A stretch of DNA of 64,000 bases from an uncultured Prevotellaceae bacterium (GTDB lineage Bacteria > Bacteroidota > Bacteroidia > Bacteroidales > Muribaculaceae), in contig ONKF01000002.1 in assembly GCA_900318335.1 (NCBI GenBank), forward strand, positions 1 to 64,000, in the 5' to 3' direction. Shown piece by piece: positions 55,198-64,000 of the stretch. Numbering within the stretch: position 1 is the first letter of the stretch; the number at the start of each line of letters is the position of its first letter. The translations under genes and the position numbers were made by a program. The notes below the pieces were generated by a model. That model had not been told where the DNA came from, did no database searches, and saw only the letters and a list, made by a program, of their open reading frames with translations.

Positions 55198-57276
55198 ATG
55201 AAACGGATTTATACTATCGCACTCGTTGCCCTGATGCCCTTGCTGATGCTGGGTCAAGGCTGGCCCTCCAATTACAGCGGCGTGATGCTGCAGGGTTTCT
55301 ATTGGGATTCCTATAGCGACAGCAAGTGGACTGTCCTTGAAGCCCAGGCCGACGAGTTTGCCGAATTTTTTGACCTCGTGTGGATTCCGCAGAGTGGCTA
55401 TTGCAGCGGATACAACTCGATGGGTTATGACCCCTTGTACTGGTTTACCAACTACAGTAGCTCATTCGGCACCAAGACCCAACTCCAGTCGATGATCAAC
55501 ACCTTCAGGGCTAAGGGCATCGGCACCATTGCCGACGTGGTCATCAACCATCGCAGGAACCTCTCCAACTGGGTGAATTTCCCCACCGAGACCTACAAGG
55601 GCGTGACCTACCAGCTCAAGTCCACCGACATCTGCCGCGATGATGACGGCGGAGCGGCACTCGAATGGGCTACAGCCAACGGCTACTCGCTGAGCGCCAA
55701 CAACGACAGCGGTGAGGACTGGAGCGGCATGCGCGACCTGGATCACTCGAGTGCCAACGTCCAGACCAGTGTGAAGGCCTATATCAAGATGCTGCTGGAA
55801 GACTTGGGCTATGCGGGTTTCCGTTACGATATGACCAAGGGCTATGCCGCGCAATATACGGGCATCTATAATTCCTATGCCAACCCCACCTACTCAGTGG
55901 GCGAGTACTGGGACGGCAACTTGAGTGCAGTCAAGGCATGGATTGACGGTACCAAGGTGGGTGGCGTTGTCCAGAGTGCGGCATTTGACTTCCCGTTCCG
56001 TTACACCATTCGTGATGCAGTCAACAATAACAAGTGGACCAATCTGGCCGGTACCACCAGGGGGTTGAACCTCGACCCCAATTACAGCCGCTATGCTGTG
56101 ACCTTTGTCGAGAACCATGACACGCAGTACCGCAGTGCGAGCGACCCCCAGGATCCTATTAACCAGTATGTCGAGGCTGCTAATGCCTATATGCTTTCTA
56201 TGCCGGGCACACCATGCGTGTTCCTCAAGCACTGGATGGACTACAAGGAGAGCATCAAGCAGATGATTTATGCCCGCCAGTTGGCTGGTATCACCAACAC
56301 CAGTCTCACATCTCAGCTGGTTTCCAGTTCGATAAACAACTACTATGCCCAGCGCACCACTGGCACGCGTGGCATCCTGCTCGCGGCAATGGGTTCAACG
56401 ACCTATTCGATTCCGTCTTCCTATGTCATCGTGGCCAGCGGCACCAACTACCGCTTGGCACTGAGCAAGAGCACCGAGACCGCTTGGGCCAGTGTGCCCA
56501 GCGGCGTGCGTGTGGACCCCTTTGACGTCACCCTGACTGCCGTTAGTGCCACCTCGGGAGCACAGATTGTCTATACCCTCGACGGCACCGAGCCTACCGC
56601 CACCAATGGAACTGTCATTGCCAGCGGTTCGGCTGTCAACATCAACAAGTGCTTGACCCTGAAGGCTGGTCTGTTGATCAATGGTGCTGTGACAGGAGTG
56701 ATTACCCGCAACTACACGGTAGTGAACGAGGAGTTTGACTCCTACGAGATTACCGTTTATCTCAAGGATCCCACCGTGGCACCCAACAATTGGCCCCAAG
56801 TGACCTATTACTGCTGGGACAGCAACGATCAGCAGCAGTGCGGCAACTGGCCTGGAACGGTGGTGACCGATACCCGCATGGTGCATGGCGAGAAGTTCTA
56901 CTACAAGACCTTTACCATCAAGGGCACCGTCTATAGCGTCAACTTTGTGTTCAACCAGGGAGGCAGCACGGCATCCAGCCACCAGACGGTCGATGTGACG
57001 GGCGTGCGCGAGACCTCCTTCTTTGAGGTAACGACCCAGACCAACAAATATCAGGTGAGAGATGTGACTGCCGACTATCTGCCTTACCTTAACGATGTGC
57101 TCGTGGGTGACGCGAATGCCGATGGCGTGGTGAATATTGTCGACGTGACAGTGCTGATTGACGTTCTGCTAAACGACAATGTATCAGGTTATGACCCCGA
57201 TGCTGCCGATGTCAACGGTGATGGCCGCATCACTATTACCGACGTGACCGAACTGATTGACCAGTTGCTGAGTTGA
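55198..57276 (+). CDS. Secreted GH13 alpha-amylase with starch-binding and dockerin-like domains
   Basis: A 692-aa secreted amylase that cleaves internal alpha-1,4 bonds of starch. The signal peptide ends at about residue 20. The GH13 barrel covers about 25-420: region I DVVINH (Asp113, His118), region II GFRYDMTKGY (nucleophile Asp211), region III VGEYWD (acid/base Glu236) and region IV FVENHDTQ (Asp308). A chitobiase-C-like linker domain lies at about 440-510, a CBM26-type starch-binding module at about 516-612 and two dockerin-like repeats at 637-690 (DANADGVVNIVD, DVNGDGRITITD). There is no lipobox, and no SusC/D genes are nearby, so it does not belong to a classical Sus locus in this window. 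Confidence 0.93.
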   Translation: MKRIYTIALVALMPLLMLGQGWPSNYSGVMLQGFYWDSYSDSKWTVLEAQADEFAEFFDLVWIPQSGYCSGYNSMGYDPLYWFTNYSSSFGTKTQLQSMINTFRAKGIGTIADVVINHRRNLSNWVNFPTETYKGVTYQLKSTDICRDDDGGAALEWATANGYSLSANNDSGEDWSGMRDLDHSSANVQTSVKAYIKMLLEDLGYAGFRYDMTKGYAAQYTGIYNSYANPTYSVGEYWDGNLSAVKAWIDGTKVGGVVQSAAFDFPFRYTIRDAVNNNKWTNLAGTTRGLNLDPNYSRYAVTFVENHDTQYRSASDPQDPINQYVEAANAYMLSMPGTPCVFLKHWMDYKESIKQMIYARQLAGITNTSLTSQLVSSSINNYYAQRTTGTRGILLAAMGSTTYSIPSSYVIVASGTNYRLALSKSTETAWASVPSGVRVDPFDVTLTAVSATSGAQIVYTLDGTEPTATNGTVIASGSAVNINKCLTLKAGLLINGAVTGVITRNYTVVNEEFDSYEITVYLKDPTVAPNNWPQVTYYCWDSNDQQQCGNWPGTVVTDTRMVHGEKFYYKTFTIKGTVYSVNFVFNQGGSTASSHQTVDVTGVRETSFFEVTTQTNKYQVRDVTADYLPYLNDVLVGDANADGVVNIVDVTVLIDVLLNDNVSGYDPDAADVNGDGRITITDVTELIDQLLS

Positions 57277-57349
57277 CCAGTAGAATATTCATGGGCTTAT
57301 ACAATAAAAGACAGTTTTCTAAGTTAATTAGGTAAAGACAATTGTAATT

Positions 57350-57363
57350 TTTCTAATTAGAAA
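57350..57363. promoter_or_regulatory. 14-bp palindrome abutting the porV start codon
   Basis: TTTCTAATTAGAAA is a perfect inverted repeat whose last base is the A of the porV ATG. It could be an operator for a dimeric regulator. As RNA the stem would have a very tight loop, so DNA binding is the better guess. Confidence 0.4.
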
Positions 57364-58535
57364 TGAAACTGACAAAATCAATATTTGCCATCGCACTGAT
57401 GGCTACCACATTAACCGTCTGGGCCCAAGACGACATCAAGAACACCGAGTTCAACCCTGTTACCACAGGTGTTACCTCGTTGAGTATCACTCCCGATGCG
57501 CGTGGTGCGTCGATGGGTGACCTGGGTGCCGCTACCGAGGCCGATGTCAATTCACAGTTCTGGAATCCGTCAAAGTATGCCTTTGCTTATAGCAGGGCAG
57601 GCGTGTCTCTGTCCTATACCCCCTGGCTGCGCAAGATTGTCAATGACATCTATCTTGCTAACCTGTCGGGCTACTACAAGATTGGCAGCAATGACAACCA
57701 GGCAGTGAGCGCCTCATTGCGTTATTTCTCGCTGGGTGAGGTGATGGCTACCGATGGCGATGGTGCCACTCTGGCGACAATCAACCCGTTTGAGATGGCG
57801 GTTGACTTGGGCTATAGCCGCAAGTTGAGCGAAAAGTTTTCGATGGGTGTAACCTTGCGCTACATCTATAGCGACTTGGGTTACAGCCAGATGAATACAG
57901 GCGAGCAGACCTCGGGTGCCTCGGCTTTCTCGGCCGACCTCTCGGGTTACTATACGACCTATCCCATCATTGGCCGCAACGAGTGCCAGTGGTCATTAGG
58001 TTTCAATCTATCGAACATCGGTTCCAAGGTGTCCTATAACAAGGGTAATGACCCTGCCTATCTGCCTGCCAACCTCAAGCTTGGTACCGCGTTTACCTTC
58101 CCGCTGGCCGATTATAATAACCTGACTATAGCCTTGGACGCCAACAAGTTGTTGGTTCCCGCCAAGCCTCGTCTGGCCGACTATGAGGATGCGCTGGCCT
58201 ATGATGACGCCCTGCAGGCATGGAAGGACAAGTCTTCCATTTCGGGTATCTTCGACAGCTTCAAGGACAACTTTGCTAAGCGCATCACCTATTCGGTGGG
58301 TGCCGAGTATGCCTATGACCAGAAGTTCTTCCTGCGTGGCGGCTACTACTACGAGAGCAAGTATGCCGGTAACCGTCAATACTTCGGCCTGGGTGCCGGT
58401 TTCGCCTTGACTGTCATCAAGATTGATGCCAGCTACATGATCGCCACTGCCCAGAACAGCCCTCTGGACCAGACGCTTCGCTTCACCTTGTCGTTTGACT
58501 TGGACGGCATCAAGAGCCTCTTTGGCGGCAACTAA
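57363..58535 (+). CDS. porV: Type IX secretion outer-membrane protein PorV (LptO/PG27 family)
   Basis: A 390-aa outer-membrane barrel of the FadL-like superfamily. PorV binds cargo leaving the Sov translocon and hands it to the sortase PorU. The signal peptide ends near residue 21 (VWAQD). The family opening NPVTTGVTSLSITPDARGASMGDLG is present, as are SQFWNPSKYAF and the closing LRFTLSFDLDGIKSLF. In Porphyromonas gingivalis porU, porV and ispF are, as I recall, neighbours. Here porV and ispF are still adjacent, but porU lies about 21 kb upstream (57363 minus 35750). A palindrome overlaps its start. Confidence 0.92.
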   Translation: MKLTKSIFAIALMATTLTVWAQDDIKNTEFNPVTTGVTSLSITPDARGASMGDLGAATEADVNSQFWNPSKYAFAYSRAGVSLSYTPWLRKIVNDIYLANLSGYYKIGSNDNQAVSASLRYFSLGEVMATDGDGATLATINPFEMAVDLGYSRKLSEKFSMGVTLRYIYSDLGYSQMNTGEQTSGASAFSADLSGYYTTYPIIGRNECQWSLGFNLSNIGSKVSYNKGNDPAYLPANLKLGTAFTFPLADYNNLTIALDANKLLVPAKPRLADYEDALAYDDALQAWKDKSSISGIFDSFKDNFAKRITYSVGAEYAYDQKFFLRGGYYYESKYAGNRQYFGLGAGFALTVIKIDASYMIATAQNSPLDQTLRFTLSFDLDGIKSLFGGN

Positions 58536-58550
58536 TCACAACTAATCATA

Positions 58551-58620
58551 ACTACGAATTACACGAATTAAACGAAAGCATAGCTGAGCTCTATTTAGTT
58601 TAATTCGTGTAATTTGTGGT
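58551..58620. repeat. Long inverted repeat between porV and ispF
   Basis: Arms 58557-58573 and 58598-58614 pair perfectly over 17 bases, and the pairing extends to about 23 bases with two G-T pairs; the loop is 24 bases. The arms contain ACACGAATTAAAC and GTTTAATTCGTGT. Similar ACACGAATTA-type words recur in many Bacteroidetes intergenic regions as I recall. No strong T run follows, so it may be a dispersed repeat rather than a simple terminator. Confidence 0.7.
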
Positions 58621-58641
58621 TTCTAATCTATAATAAAAGAT

Positions 58642-59130
58642 ATGCCACGCATTGGAATGGGTTTTGACGTTCATCAGCTCGTCGAGGGCCGTGAATTGTG
58701 GCTCGGAGGAGTGAATATCCCCTGGGAGAAAGGTCTGCTGGGTCACAGCGATGCCGACGTCGCCATCCATGCCCTGTGTGATGCCTTGCTGGGTGCCGCG
58801 GCCCTTAGGGACATCGGTTACCACTTCCCCGACACCGATCCGCGTTACAAGGGCATTGACAGCCGCCTGTTGCTGCGCCACGTCATGCGCCTGCTTGACG
58901 AGCATGGTTACCGCTTGGGTAACTGTGACATCACCATCTGTGCCGAGCAGCCCAAGATTAACCCCCACATCCCCGCCATGCAGCAGGAATTGGCCCGCTG
59001 TATGGATTGTGAACCCGGGCAGGTTTCCATCAAGGCGACCACGACCGAGAAATTGGGGTTCACGGGTCGTGGCGAGGGCATGGCCGCCTATGCAGTAGCA
59101 TTGATTGAATCTAAAACGACAGCGCCATGA
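58642..59130 (+). CDS. ispF: 2-C-methyl-D-erythritol 2,4-cyclodiphosphate synthase
   Basis: A 162-aa enzyme of the non-mevalonate isoprenoid pathway that cyclises CDP-methylerythritol phosphate with loss of CMP. It is a homotrimer in the cytosol. The metal site GFDVH (Asp9, His11) is present, as is the signature [20 protein letters not shown], then [10 protein letters not shown] and the closing [19 protein letters not shown]. Length is normal. Its last four bases overlap the start of the acyltransferase gene, so the two are translationally coupled. Confidence 0.97.
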   Translation: MPRIGMGFDVHQLVEGRELWLGGVNIPWEKGLLGHSDADVAIHALCDALLGAAALRDIGYHFPDTDPRYKGIDSRLLLRHVMRLLDEHGYRLGNCDITICAEQPKINPHIPAMQQELARCMDCEPGQVSIKATTTEKLGFTGRGEGMAAYAVALIESKTTAP

Positions 59131-60197
59131 TGACCGGGGCACAACTCCAGCGGCGCATCCCCTATCTGGACATCCTGCGCGTCATCGCTTGCCTGCTGGT
59201 CATCTTGATCCACACGCCCATCAGGCAATATGATGCCTACTATAACACGCCATCCGTTGCCAGTGCTGTCTATACTGTGCTGGTAGCGGTTAATTGTAAC
59301 CTCTTCTTCATGATTACTGGCGCCCTGCTGCTGCCTGTCGCAACAAGCGGCAAGCGCTTCATCAAGCGGCGCCTGCGGGTGGTGCTTTTCCCGCTCATTG
59401 TGTGGTCTATCGTCTATCTGCTGGAGCATGCTTTCCTTTTGCACAATTTCACGCCACGGCTGTTGACGTCCATCCTGTTCAACCCTGTCGAGGGTTTGTT
59501 GTGGTATGTCTATGTGTTGCTGGTCATCTATGTGACGTTACCGCTTGTCAGCAAGTGCATCGAGGCCATCGGTAAGCGAGGGGTCGAGACCTTGCTTGTC
59601 CTGTGGGTTCTCTCGTCGTTTATCCCTTACCAGCACGGCATGTTTATCGAGGCCTCGCAGTATAGCCACAACATGTTTGGCGCCTTTGCCAACTATTACG
59701 GCTACGTGCTGTTAGGTTACTACATGCACCATCACGGCTTGCCCGTATTCACCCGTGAGCATGGCTTGAAATGGGCATTTCTGTTAGCCCTTGGCATGGT
59801 GGGAATGCCATTGCTGGAGTTCTGTGTTCAAGGCCATTTTGGCATCACTTGGCAGCAGCACATCGACACGGTAACCAACGACATCAGCGTGAACAATATC
59901 GCTATGGCAACCTTGTTGTTTGCCCTGGTGCAGCGTTTCAGCCCCAAGCAGTATGACCGCAAGGACCATGCCGCCACTGCCACCTGGTGGCCGCGGTTGA
60001 GCGTGTGCACCTTTGGCATCTACCTTAGTCAGATGATTGTCCTGAGGCAGGTCATCTGGCCTCTCACTCCCTGGCTGGCCAGCGCCCACTGGCTCGTTGA
60101 TTCTCTCGTGAGCGCCCTGCTCACATTCATCGTCTGCTTCCTGCTCGTGCTCCTGCTTCGCCGCCTCCCTTTCCATCGCTTTATCGTCGGCAAGTGA
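59127..60197 (+). CDS. Acyltransferase-3 family membrane protein
   Basis: A 356-aa inner-membrane O-acyltransferase of the acyltransferase-3 (OafA/WecH) family. Such enzymes usually add acetyl groups to surface sugars. Around ten transmembrane segments are visible. The family's opening region reads [20 protein letters not shown], with the conserved His, followed by [10 protein letters not shown] and [14 protein letters not shown]. It overlaps ispF by four bases, a coupling with no obvious pathway link. The target is unknown; a surface polysaccharide is the usual kind. Confidence 0.9.
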   Translation: MMTGAQLQRRIPYLDILRVIACLLVILIHTPIRQYDAYYNTPSVASAVYTVLVAVNCNLFFMITGALLLPVATSGKRFIKRRLRVVLFPLIVWSIVYLLEHAFLLHNFTPRLLTSILFNPVEGLLWYVYVLLVIYVTLPLVSKCIEAIGKRGVETLLVLWVLSSFIPYQHGMFIEASQYSHNMFGAFANYYGYVLLGYYMHHHGLPVFTREHGLKWAFLLALGMVGMPLLEFCVQGHFGITWQQHIDTVTNDISVNNIAMATLLFALVQRFSPKQYDRKDHAATATWWPRLSVCTFGIYLSQMIVLRQVIWPLTPWLASAHWLVDSLVSALLTFIVCFLLVLLLRRLPFHRFIVGK

Positions 60198-60228
60198 CGG
60201 TTTATTGACAGGAAAATCGTTTATCTTA

Positions 60229-60260
60229 TTTGTGAGTGTCGTCAGTTAGGGTTATCTTTG
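60229..60260 (+). promoter_or_regulatory. Promoter for the phosphodiester glycosidase gene
   Basis: TTTG, 20 bases, TATCTTTG, an exact match ending 28 bases before the ATG. Confidence 0.8.
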
Positions 60261-60288
60261 CATAACCGCTAACAACTAAATCTCGTGA

Positions 60289-62748
60289 ATGATGATGAAT
60301 AGAAACTTCCTCATGTTGCTTATTCTCATGGCGCTCGGATGTGCCGTGACAAGTGCTCAATTTGTGATTGACGGGACAACTTATCAAGTTGACACGCTGG
60401 TTCACCGCCAGGTGGGGCCTGGCATGGTGAATACCATTGTGCGCATTCCCGATTATCCCCTCAATGTCTATGTGATGGAGGTGGATCTCAATAATCCTAA
60501 CAACCGCATCGAGACCACCATCGGATTCAACACGGTTGGCCGTACCGAGGCCCTGACCAATGCCTACACCCGCAACCGCACCGCTACCAAGCGGCCGGTA
60601 GCCGCCTGTAATGCCAACTTCTGGGTCGTGTCGGGCAATGGGGCGCCGTGGAGCAGTTTCCAGCTGGGCACGCCGCTGGGCGGTGTGGTGCGTAACGACA
60701 CCACGCTGGTCAATGACAACACGACATGGGACTGGTGGAACGGGGGTCCCACGCGCACGGCTGCCGCTGCCATCACCCATGACAAGACCCTGGTGCTCGG
60801 GCGTCTCCAGTGGGACGGCACCATCAACAGCGATAAGTTTGCTCAACCACTGGTTTACCATAACATCAACCGCCGTGCCGTGGCGGGCGACATCTGCCTG
60901 TGGGGTCCCAACTACACGCGCACCCGCGAATTTGAGGATGACTGGACCGGGTTTAACGAGCGGGGTAATAACCACACCGATAATTACTATCTGACCTTTG
61001 CCAGTGGCAATGGCTGGCAGACCAACGCGCCAATGGCGTTCACCGTCGCCAGCATTGTCAAGGATGCCGACCGGCAGACGCTGGGCGATTATGATGCCTG
61101 CCTGACTGTCACGGGCGATAACAACAAGGCAGTGATGGCGTCACTCGCCGTGGGCGACGAGATTACTGTCACATCGGCATGGACAACCATCGAGGATGAC
61201 GGGCCTCACGTGTGCCCTGACATCGAGAATCTGGTGTGGGGCAACGCACCCATCATGCACAATGGCGAGCTGCTGGGCCGCAATTATGATGAGACCTATA
61301 ACAGCCAGGTGTATTCCCGCACTTGTTACGGCAGTAGTTCCGATGGCAAGCACCTCTATCTGCTTGTCATCGACAAGTCAACGAGTCCGCTCTATGGCCA
61401 GTCGGCTGGATGTCCCACCGCTGTGGCGTGCCAAATCCTGAAGCAGATGTGTCCCAACGTGACCGAGATTGTCAATATGGACGCTGGCGGTTCGGCCGAG
61501 ATGATGATTGCCGGCAAAATCATCAATACCACCACCGAGGGCACTCCGCGTGCTGTGGCGTGCGGCTGGATGGTCGAAGCCGTGGGCGAGGAGGACAATG
61601 AACTGGCAAGCATCGCGTTTGACCTGCATCGCATCGACATGCCGCAATACTCAACCGCCACACCGCGCATCTTGGGCTATAACCGCATCGGCGAATTGAT
61701 TGACGAGGACGTGCAGGGCGTTACGTTGTCGTGCGACGAATCGTTGGGCACTACAAGCGGCAATACCTTCATGGCCAGTGGCAATGTATCTGATGGTATT
61801 CTGATGGCGTCATTGGACGGAATGACGGCGACTGTGCCTGTGCGCATCATTGCAGCTATACCAGCCATCACGCTGCATCCCATCCTTATCGACAACCGTG
61901 AATATCCCGTCGAGGTGACGGCCACAGTAAATGCTAACACCTATTTTTACGACCCGTCAACCCTTCACTGGGACATCGGTGACGATGACGTGGCCACGGT
62001 CACTAACGGTGTGCTGCAGGGCAAGGCTGATGGCTTGACATGGTTGGGGTGCAGGGTCGGGCAGTATAGCGACACCACCCCTGTGATGGTCGAGATCAGC
62101 CCTGAGCCTTATCTGTACCAGCGTTGGGATGGCTGGACCTTTAAGGGCGCAGGCGCTAAGAATATTACCATCAACGAGGCAACTGGCGTCATCAGTTATA
62201 CTTACAGCAACAACCGCGCCCCCTACTTGCAGATGAGTAAAGATATCCAATTATATAGCCTGCCCGACGAAGTGGCAATTGATTTTTTCTCCACTATGCC
62301 CATCGATTATATACAGATTGATGCGCGCAATCGCTATCACACGACATCCAATTTCCTTAGGATCGACCCCATCGACGGTGAAATGTTTCAGCCGGGCCAG
62401 GACTATCACATCATCCTCGATCTGGATGCGCTGGGCGGGGCTGACAACCTGGGGACTTTTCCCATCACTATCAAGTCCATCAAGTTCACCTTGAACAAGA
62501 GCGGTGAAGTCGGTGACCACATTTTGGCATTGGATCACTTCTATACCCATTATTCCCACATCATCGAACCGCAAGGAATCAAGGGGGACGTCAATGGTGA
62601 CGGCGAGATCAATATTGCTGATGTCAACGTCCTCATTGACCACATCTTGACCGACACGATAAGCCAGAGGGCCGACGTCAATGACGATGGGGAAGTCAAC
62701 ATTGCCGACATCAACTTCGTCATCGATATCATCCTCAATTTTAATTAA
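60289..62748 (+). CDS. Secreted phosphodiester glycosidase (NAGPA-like) with dockerin-like tail
   Basis: An 819-aa secreted protein with a signal peptide to about residue 23 (TSAQF). The phosphodiester glycosidase (NAGPA) domain covers about 45-435, with the family motif VNMDAGGSAEMMIAGKIIN near 395-413 and a final TPRAVACGW. The family includes the human uncovering enzyme that removes GlcNAc from phosphodiester-linked sugars, and in bacteria may act on teichoic acids or other phosphodiester glycans. Beta-rich regions follow, then two dockerin-like repeats at about 765-815 (DVNGDGEINIAD, DVNDDGEVNIAD). Three consecutive ATG codons open the gene; the first is annotated. Confidence 0.88.
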   Translation: MMMNRNFLMLLILMALGCAVTSAQFVIDGTTYQVDTLVHRQVGPGMVNTIVRIPDYPLNVYVMEVDLNNPNNRIETTIGFNTVGRTEALTNAYTRNRTATKRPVAACNANFWVVSGNGAPWSSFQLGTPLGGVVRNDTTLVNDNTTWDWWNGGPTRTAAAAITHDKTLVLGRLQWDGTINSDKFAQPLVYHNINRRAVAGDICLWGPNYTRTREFEDDWTGFNERGNNHTDNYYLTFASGNGWQTNAPMAFTVASIVKDADRQTLGDYDACLTVTGDNNKAVMASLAVGDEITVTSAWTTIEDDGPHVCPDIENLVWGNAPIMHNGELLGRNYDETYNSQVYSRTCYGSSSDGKHLYLLVIDKSTSPLYGQSAGCPTAVACQILKQMCPNVTEIVNMDAGGSAEMMIAGKIINTTTEGTPRAVACGWMVEAVGEEDNELASIAFDLHRIDMPQYSTATPRILGYNRIGELIDEDVQGVTLSCDESLGTTSGNTFMASGNVSDGILMASLDGMTATVPVRIIAAIPAITLHPILIDNREYPVEVTATVNANTYFYDPSTLHWDIGDDDVATVTNGVLQGKADGLTWLGCRVGQYSDTTPVMVEISPEPYLYQRWDGWTFKGAGAKNITINEATGVISYTYSNNRAPYLQMSKDIQLYSLPDEVAIDFFSTMPIDYIQIDARNRYHTTSNFLRIDPIDGEMFQPGQDYHIILDLDALGGADNLGTFPITIKSIKFTLNKSGEVGDHILALDHFYTHYSHIIEPQGIKGDVNGDGEINIADVNVLIDHILTDTISQRADVNDDGEVNIADINFVIDIILNFN

Positions 62749-62804
62749 CGGTAATCGATTCATCAATAGTTGGGGATTTCGGGTGTGATGTGAAAAAAAA
62801 GCAG

Positions 62805-62812
62805 TACCTTTG
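62805..62812 (+). promoter_or_regulatory. Probable -7 box for sufB
   Basis: TACCTTTG, 36 bases before the sufB ATG. A clear -33 box at the standard spacing is absent. Confidence 0.5.
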
Positions 62813-62848
62813 TGCCGCTTTTAGCACGAGCAAAGTTATTTTGACCGA

Positions 62849-64000
62849 ATGAAAGAGAACGAAAAACCCGAAAAAGGGAATCAGATTATAGAGGAAGCGG
62901 CACAAGCCGAGTACAAGTATGGCTTTGTGACCGATATCGAGACCGAGGTGATCCCCAAAGGACTTGACGAGGATGTGGTGCGCCGCATCTCGTCGCTCAA
63001 GGGAGAGCCCGAGTGGTTGCTGGAGTTCCGCCTGAAGGCCTACCGCCACTGGCTGACACTCAAGGCTCCCACGTGGGGTCACGTCCATGTGCCCGAGATT
63101 GACTTTCAGGACATCAGCTACTATGCCGCCCCGCGGCAGAAGAAGGCTGGCGAGGTCAAGGAGATTGACCCCGAATTGAAGAAAACCTTCGACAAGCTGG
63201 GAATCCCCCTCGAGGAGCAGATGCGCCTGAGTGGCATGGCCGTTGATGCCGTGATGGACAGCGTGAGCGTCAAGACGACCTACCGTGAGCGTCTGGCCGA
63301 GTTGGGCGTCATCTTCTGCTCCATTAGCGAGGCGGTGAAGGACTATCCCGACCTGGTGCGCAAGTACTTGGGCAAGGTGGTGCCTTATACCGACAATTTC
63401 TATGCCGCATTGAATTCGGCCGTGTTCAGCGACGGCTCGTTTGTCTATATCCCCAAGGGCGTGCGTTGCCCCATGGAGTTGTCAACCTACTTCCGCATCA
63501 ATGCTGCCCAGACGGGTCAGTTTGAGCGCACGCTCATCGTGGCCGATGACGATGCCTATGTCTCCTATCTGGAGGGTTGTACGGCACCCATGCGTGACGA
63601 GAACCAGCTGCATGCCGCCATTGTGGAGATTATTGTCGAGGACCGTGCCGAGGTCAAGTACAGCACCGTCCAGAACTGGTATCCCGGTGATAAGGACGGT
63701 AAGGGAGGCATTTACAACCTGGTGACCAAGCGCGGATTGTGCCGCGGTGACCACAGCAAGCTCTCGTGGACCCAGGTCGAGACCGGCAGCGCCATCACGT
63801 GGAAATACCCCAGCTGTGTGCTCAAGGGTGACCACTCGGTTGGCGAGTTCTATAGCGTGGCATTGACCAACAACTGGCAGGAGGCCGACACTGGCACCAA
63901 GATGATCCACTTGGGCAAGAACAGCACAAGTACCATCGTGAGCAAGGGCATCAGTGCAGGACACAGCCAGAACAGCTACCGAGGCATGGTTAAGATTGCC
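62849..64000 (+). CDS. sufB: Fe-S cluster assembly scaffold SufB, cut by the window end
   Basis: The first 384 residues of SufB (full length about 480) are present; the frame is open to the last base. SufB with SufC and SufD builds new Fe-S clusters in the cytosol. Recognisable parts are [64 protein letters not shown] and [20 protein letters not shown]. sufC, sufD and sufS would be expected just beyond the window. sufE is at the other end of the window, so the sulfur donor partner is not in the same operon. Confidence 0.96.
   Translation, partial: MKENEKPEKGNQIIEEAAQAEYKYGFVTDIETEVIPKGLDEDVVRRISSLKGEPEWLLEFRLKAYRHWLTLKAPTWGHVHVPEIDFQDISYYAAPRQKKAGEVKEIDPELKKTFDKLGIPLEEQMRLSGMAVDAVMDSVSVKTTYRERLAELGVIFCSISEAVKDYPDLVRKYLGKVVPYTDNFYAALNSAVFSDGSFVYIPKGVRCPMELSTYFRINAAQTGQFERTLIVADDDAYVSYLEGCTAPMRDENQLHAAIVEIIVEDRAEVKYSTVQNWYPGDKDGKGGIYNLVTKRGLCRGDHSKLSWTQVETGSAITWKYPSCVLKGDHSVGEFYSVALTNNWQEADTGTKMIHLGKNSTSTIVSKGISAGHSQNSYRGMVKIA

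Noticed and set aside
55198..57276. A starch utilisation (Sus) locus
   Set aside because: No SusC, SusD, SusE/F or SusR-like genes flank the amylase.
8951..62748. A classical cellulosome
   Set aside because: No multi-cohesin scaffoldin, cellulase or xylanase is present in the window; only dockerin-like tails and one cohesin-like domain are seen.

Overview
The window looks like a chromosomal segment of a gut- or rumen-type Bacteroidales bacterium. The reasons are the Bacteroidetes promoter signature (a TTTG or TTG box, 19-21 bases, then TAnnTTTG) in front of most transcription units, type IX secretion components (PorU, PorV), secreted C10 cysteine peptidases with Spi prodomains, Rex and Suf genes, and many large secreted proteins with dockerin-like tails. 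Base composition is moderately GC-rich for the phylum. Genus cannot be decided from the sequence alone. No rRNA, tRNA, CRISPR array or complete insertion sequence was found.

Layout. 0-8.9 kb: sufE and a PpiD/SurA-type foldase on the minus strand, a divergent operon of a long TPR protein and a plug-less outer-membrane barrel, and a Tat-exported PIG-L deacetylase. 8.9-26.4 kb: a secreted-protein region with two paralogous C10 peptidases flanking a 2098-aa repeat protein, a CotH-type kinase, a cohesin-like protein and a DUF3108-like protein. It also holds a small phage-like gene pair and two unusual repeat elements. 26.5-32.2 kb: a TolC / HlyD / two ABC-2 permeases / phosphopantetheinyl transferase operon. 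32.3-47.9 kb: four large C25 (PorU-type) sortase/peptidase genes; rex and a fumarylacetoacetate-hydrolase-like pseudoenzyme lie between the first and second. 47.9-55 kb: housekeeping genes (ferredoxin, SUI1 factor, AddA/RecB-like helicase-nuclease, argS, and a Bax-inhibitor-1 membrane protein behind a perfect sigma-54 promoter). 55.2-64 kb: a dockerin-tailed alpha-amylase, porV, ispF, an acyltransferase, a dockerin-tailed phosphodiester glycosidase and the start of sufB, which runs off the end.

How it fits together. PorU is the type IX cell-surface sortase and PorV its outer-membrane shuttle. Here PorU has three extra tandem paralogs, all with the catalytic His and Cys in place. Five secreted enzymes (two C10 peptidases, CotH, amylase, phosphodiester glycosidase) end in a two-repeat dockerin-like module, and a small cohesin-like secreted protein is encoded directly after CotH. 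The giant protein and the cohesin-like protein instead end in a short type-IX-like tail. The most interesting reading, not proven here, is a surface display or assembly system that combines an expanded PorU sortase set with dockerin/cohesin-type docking.
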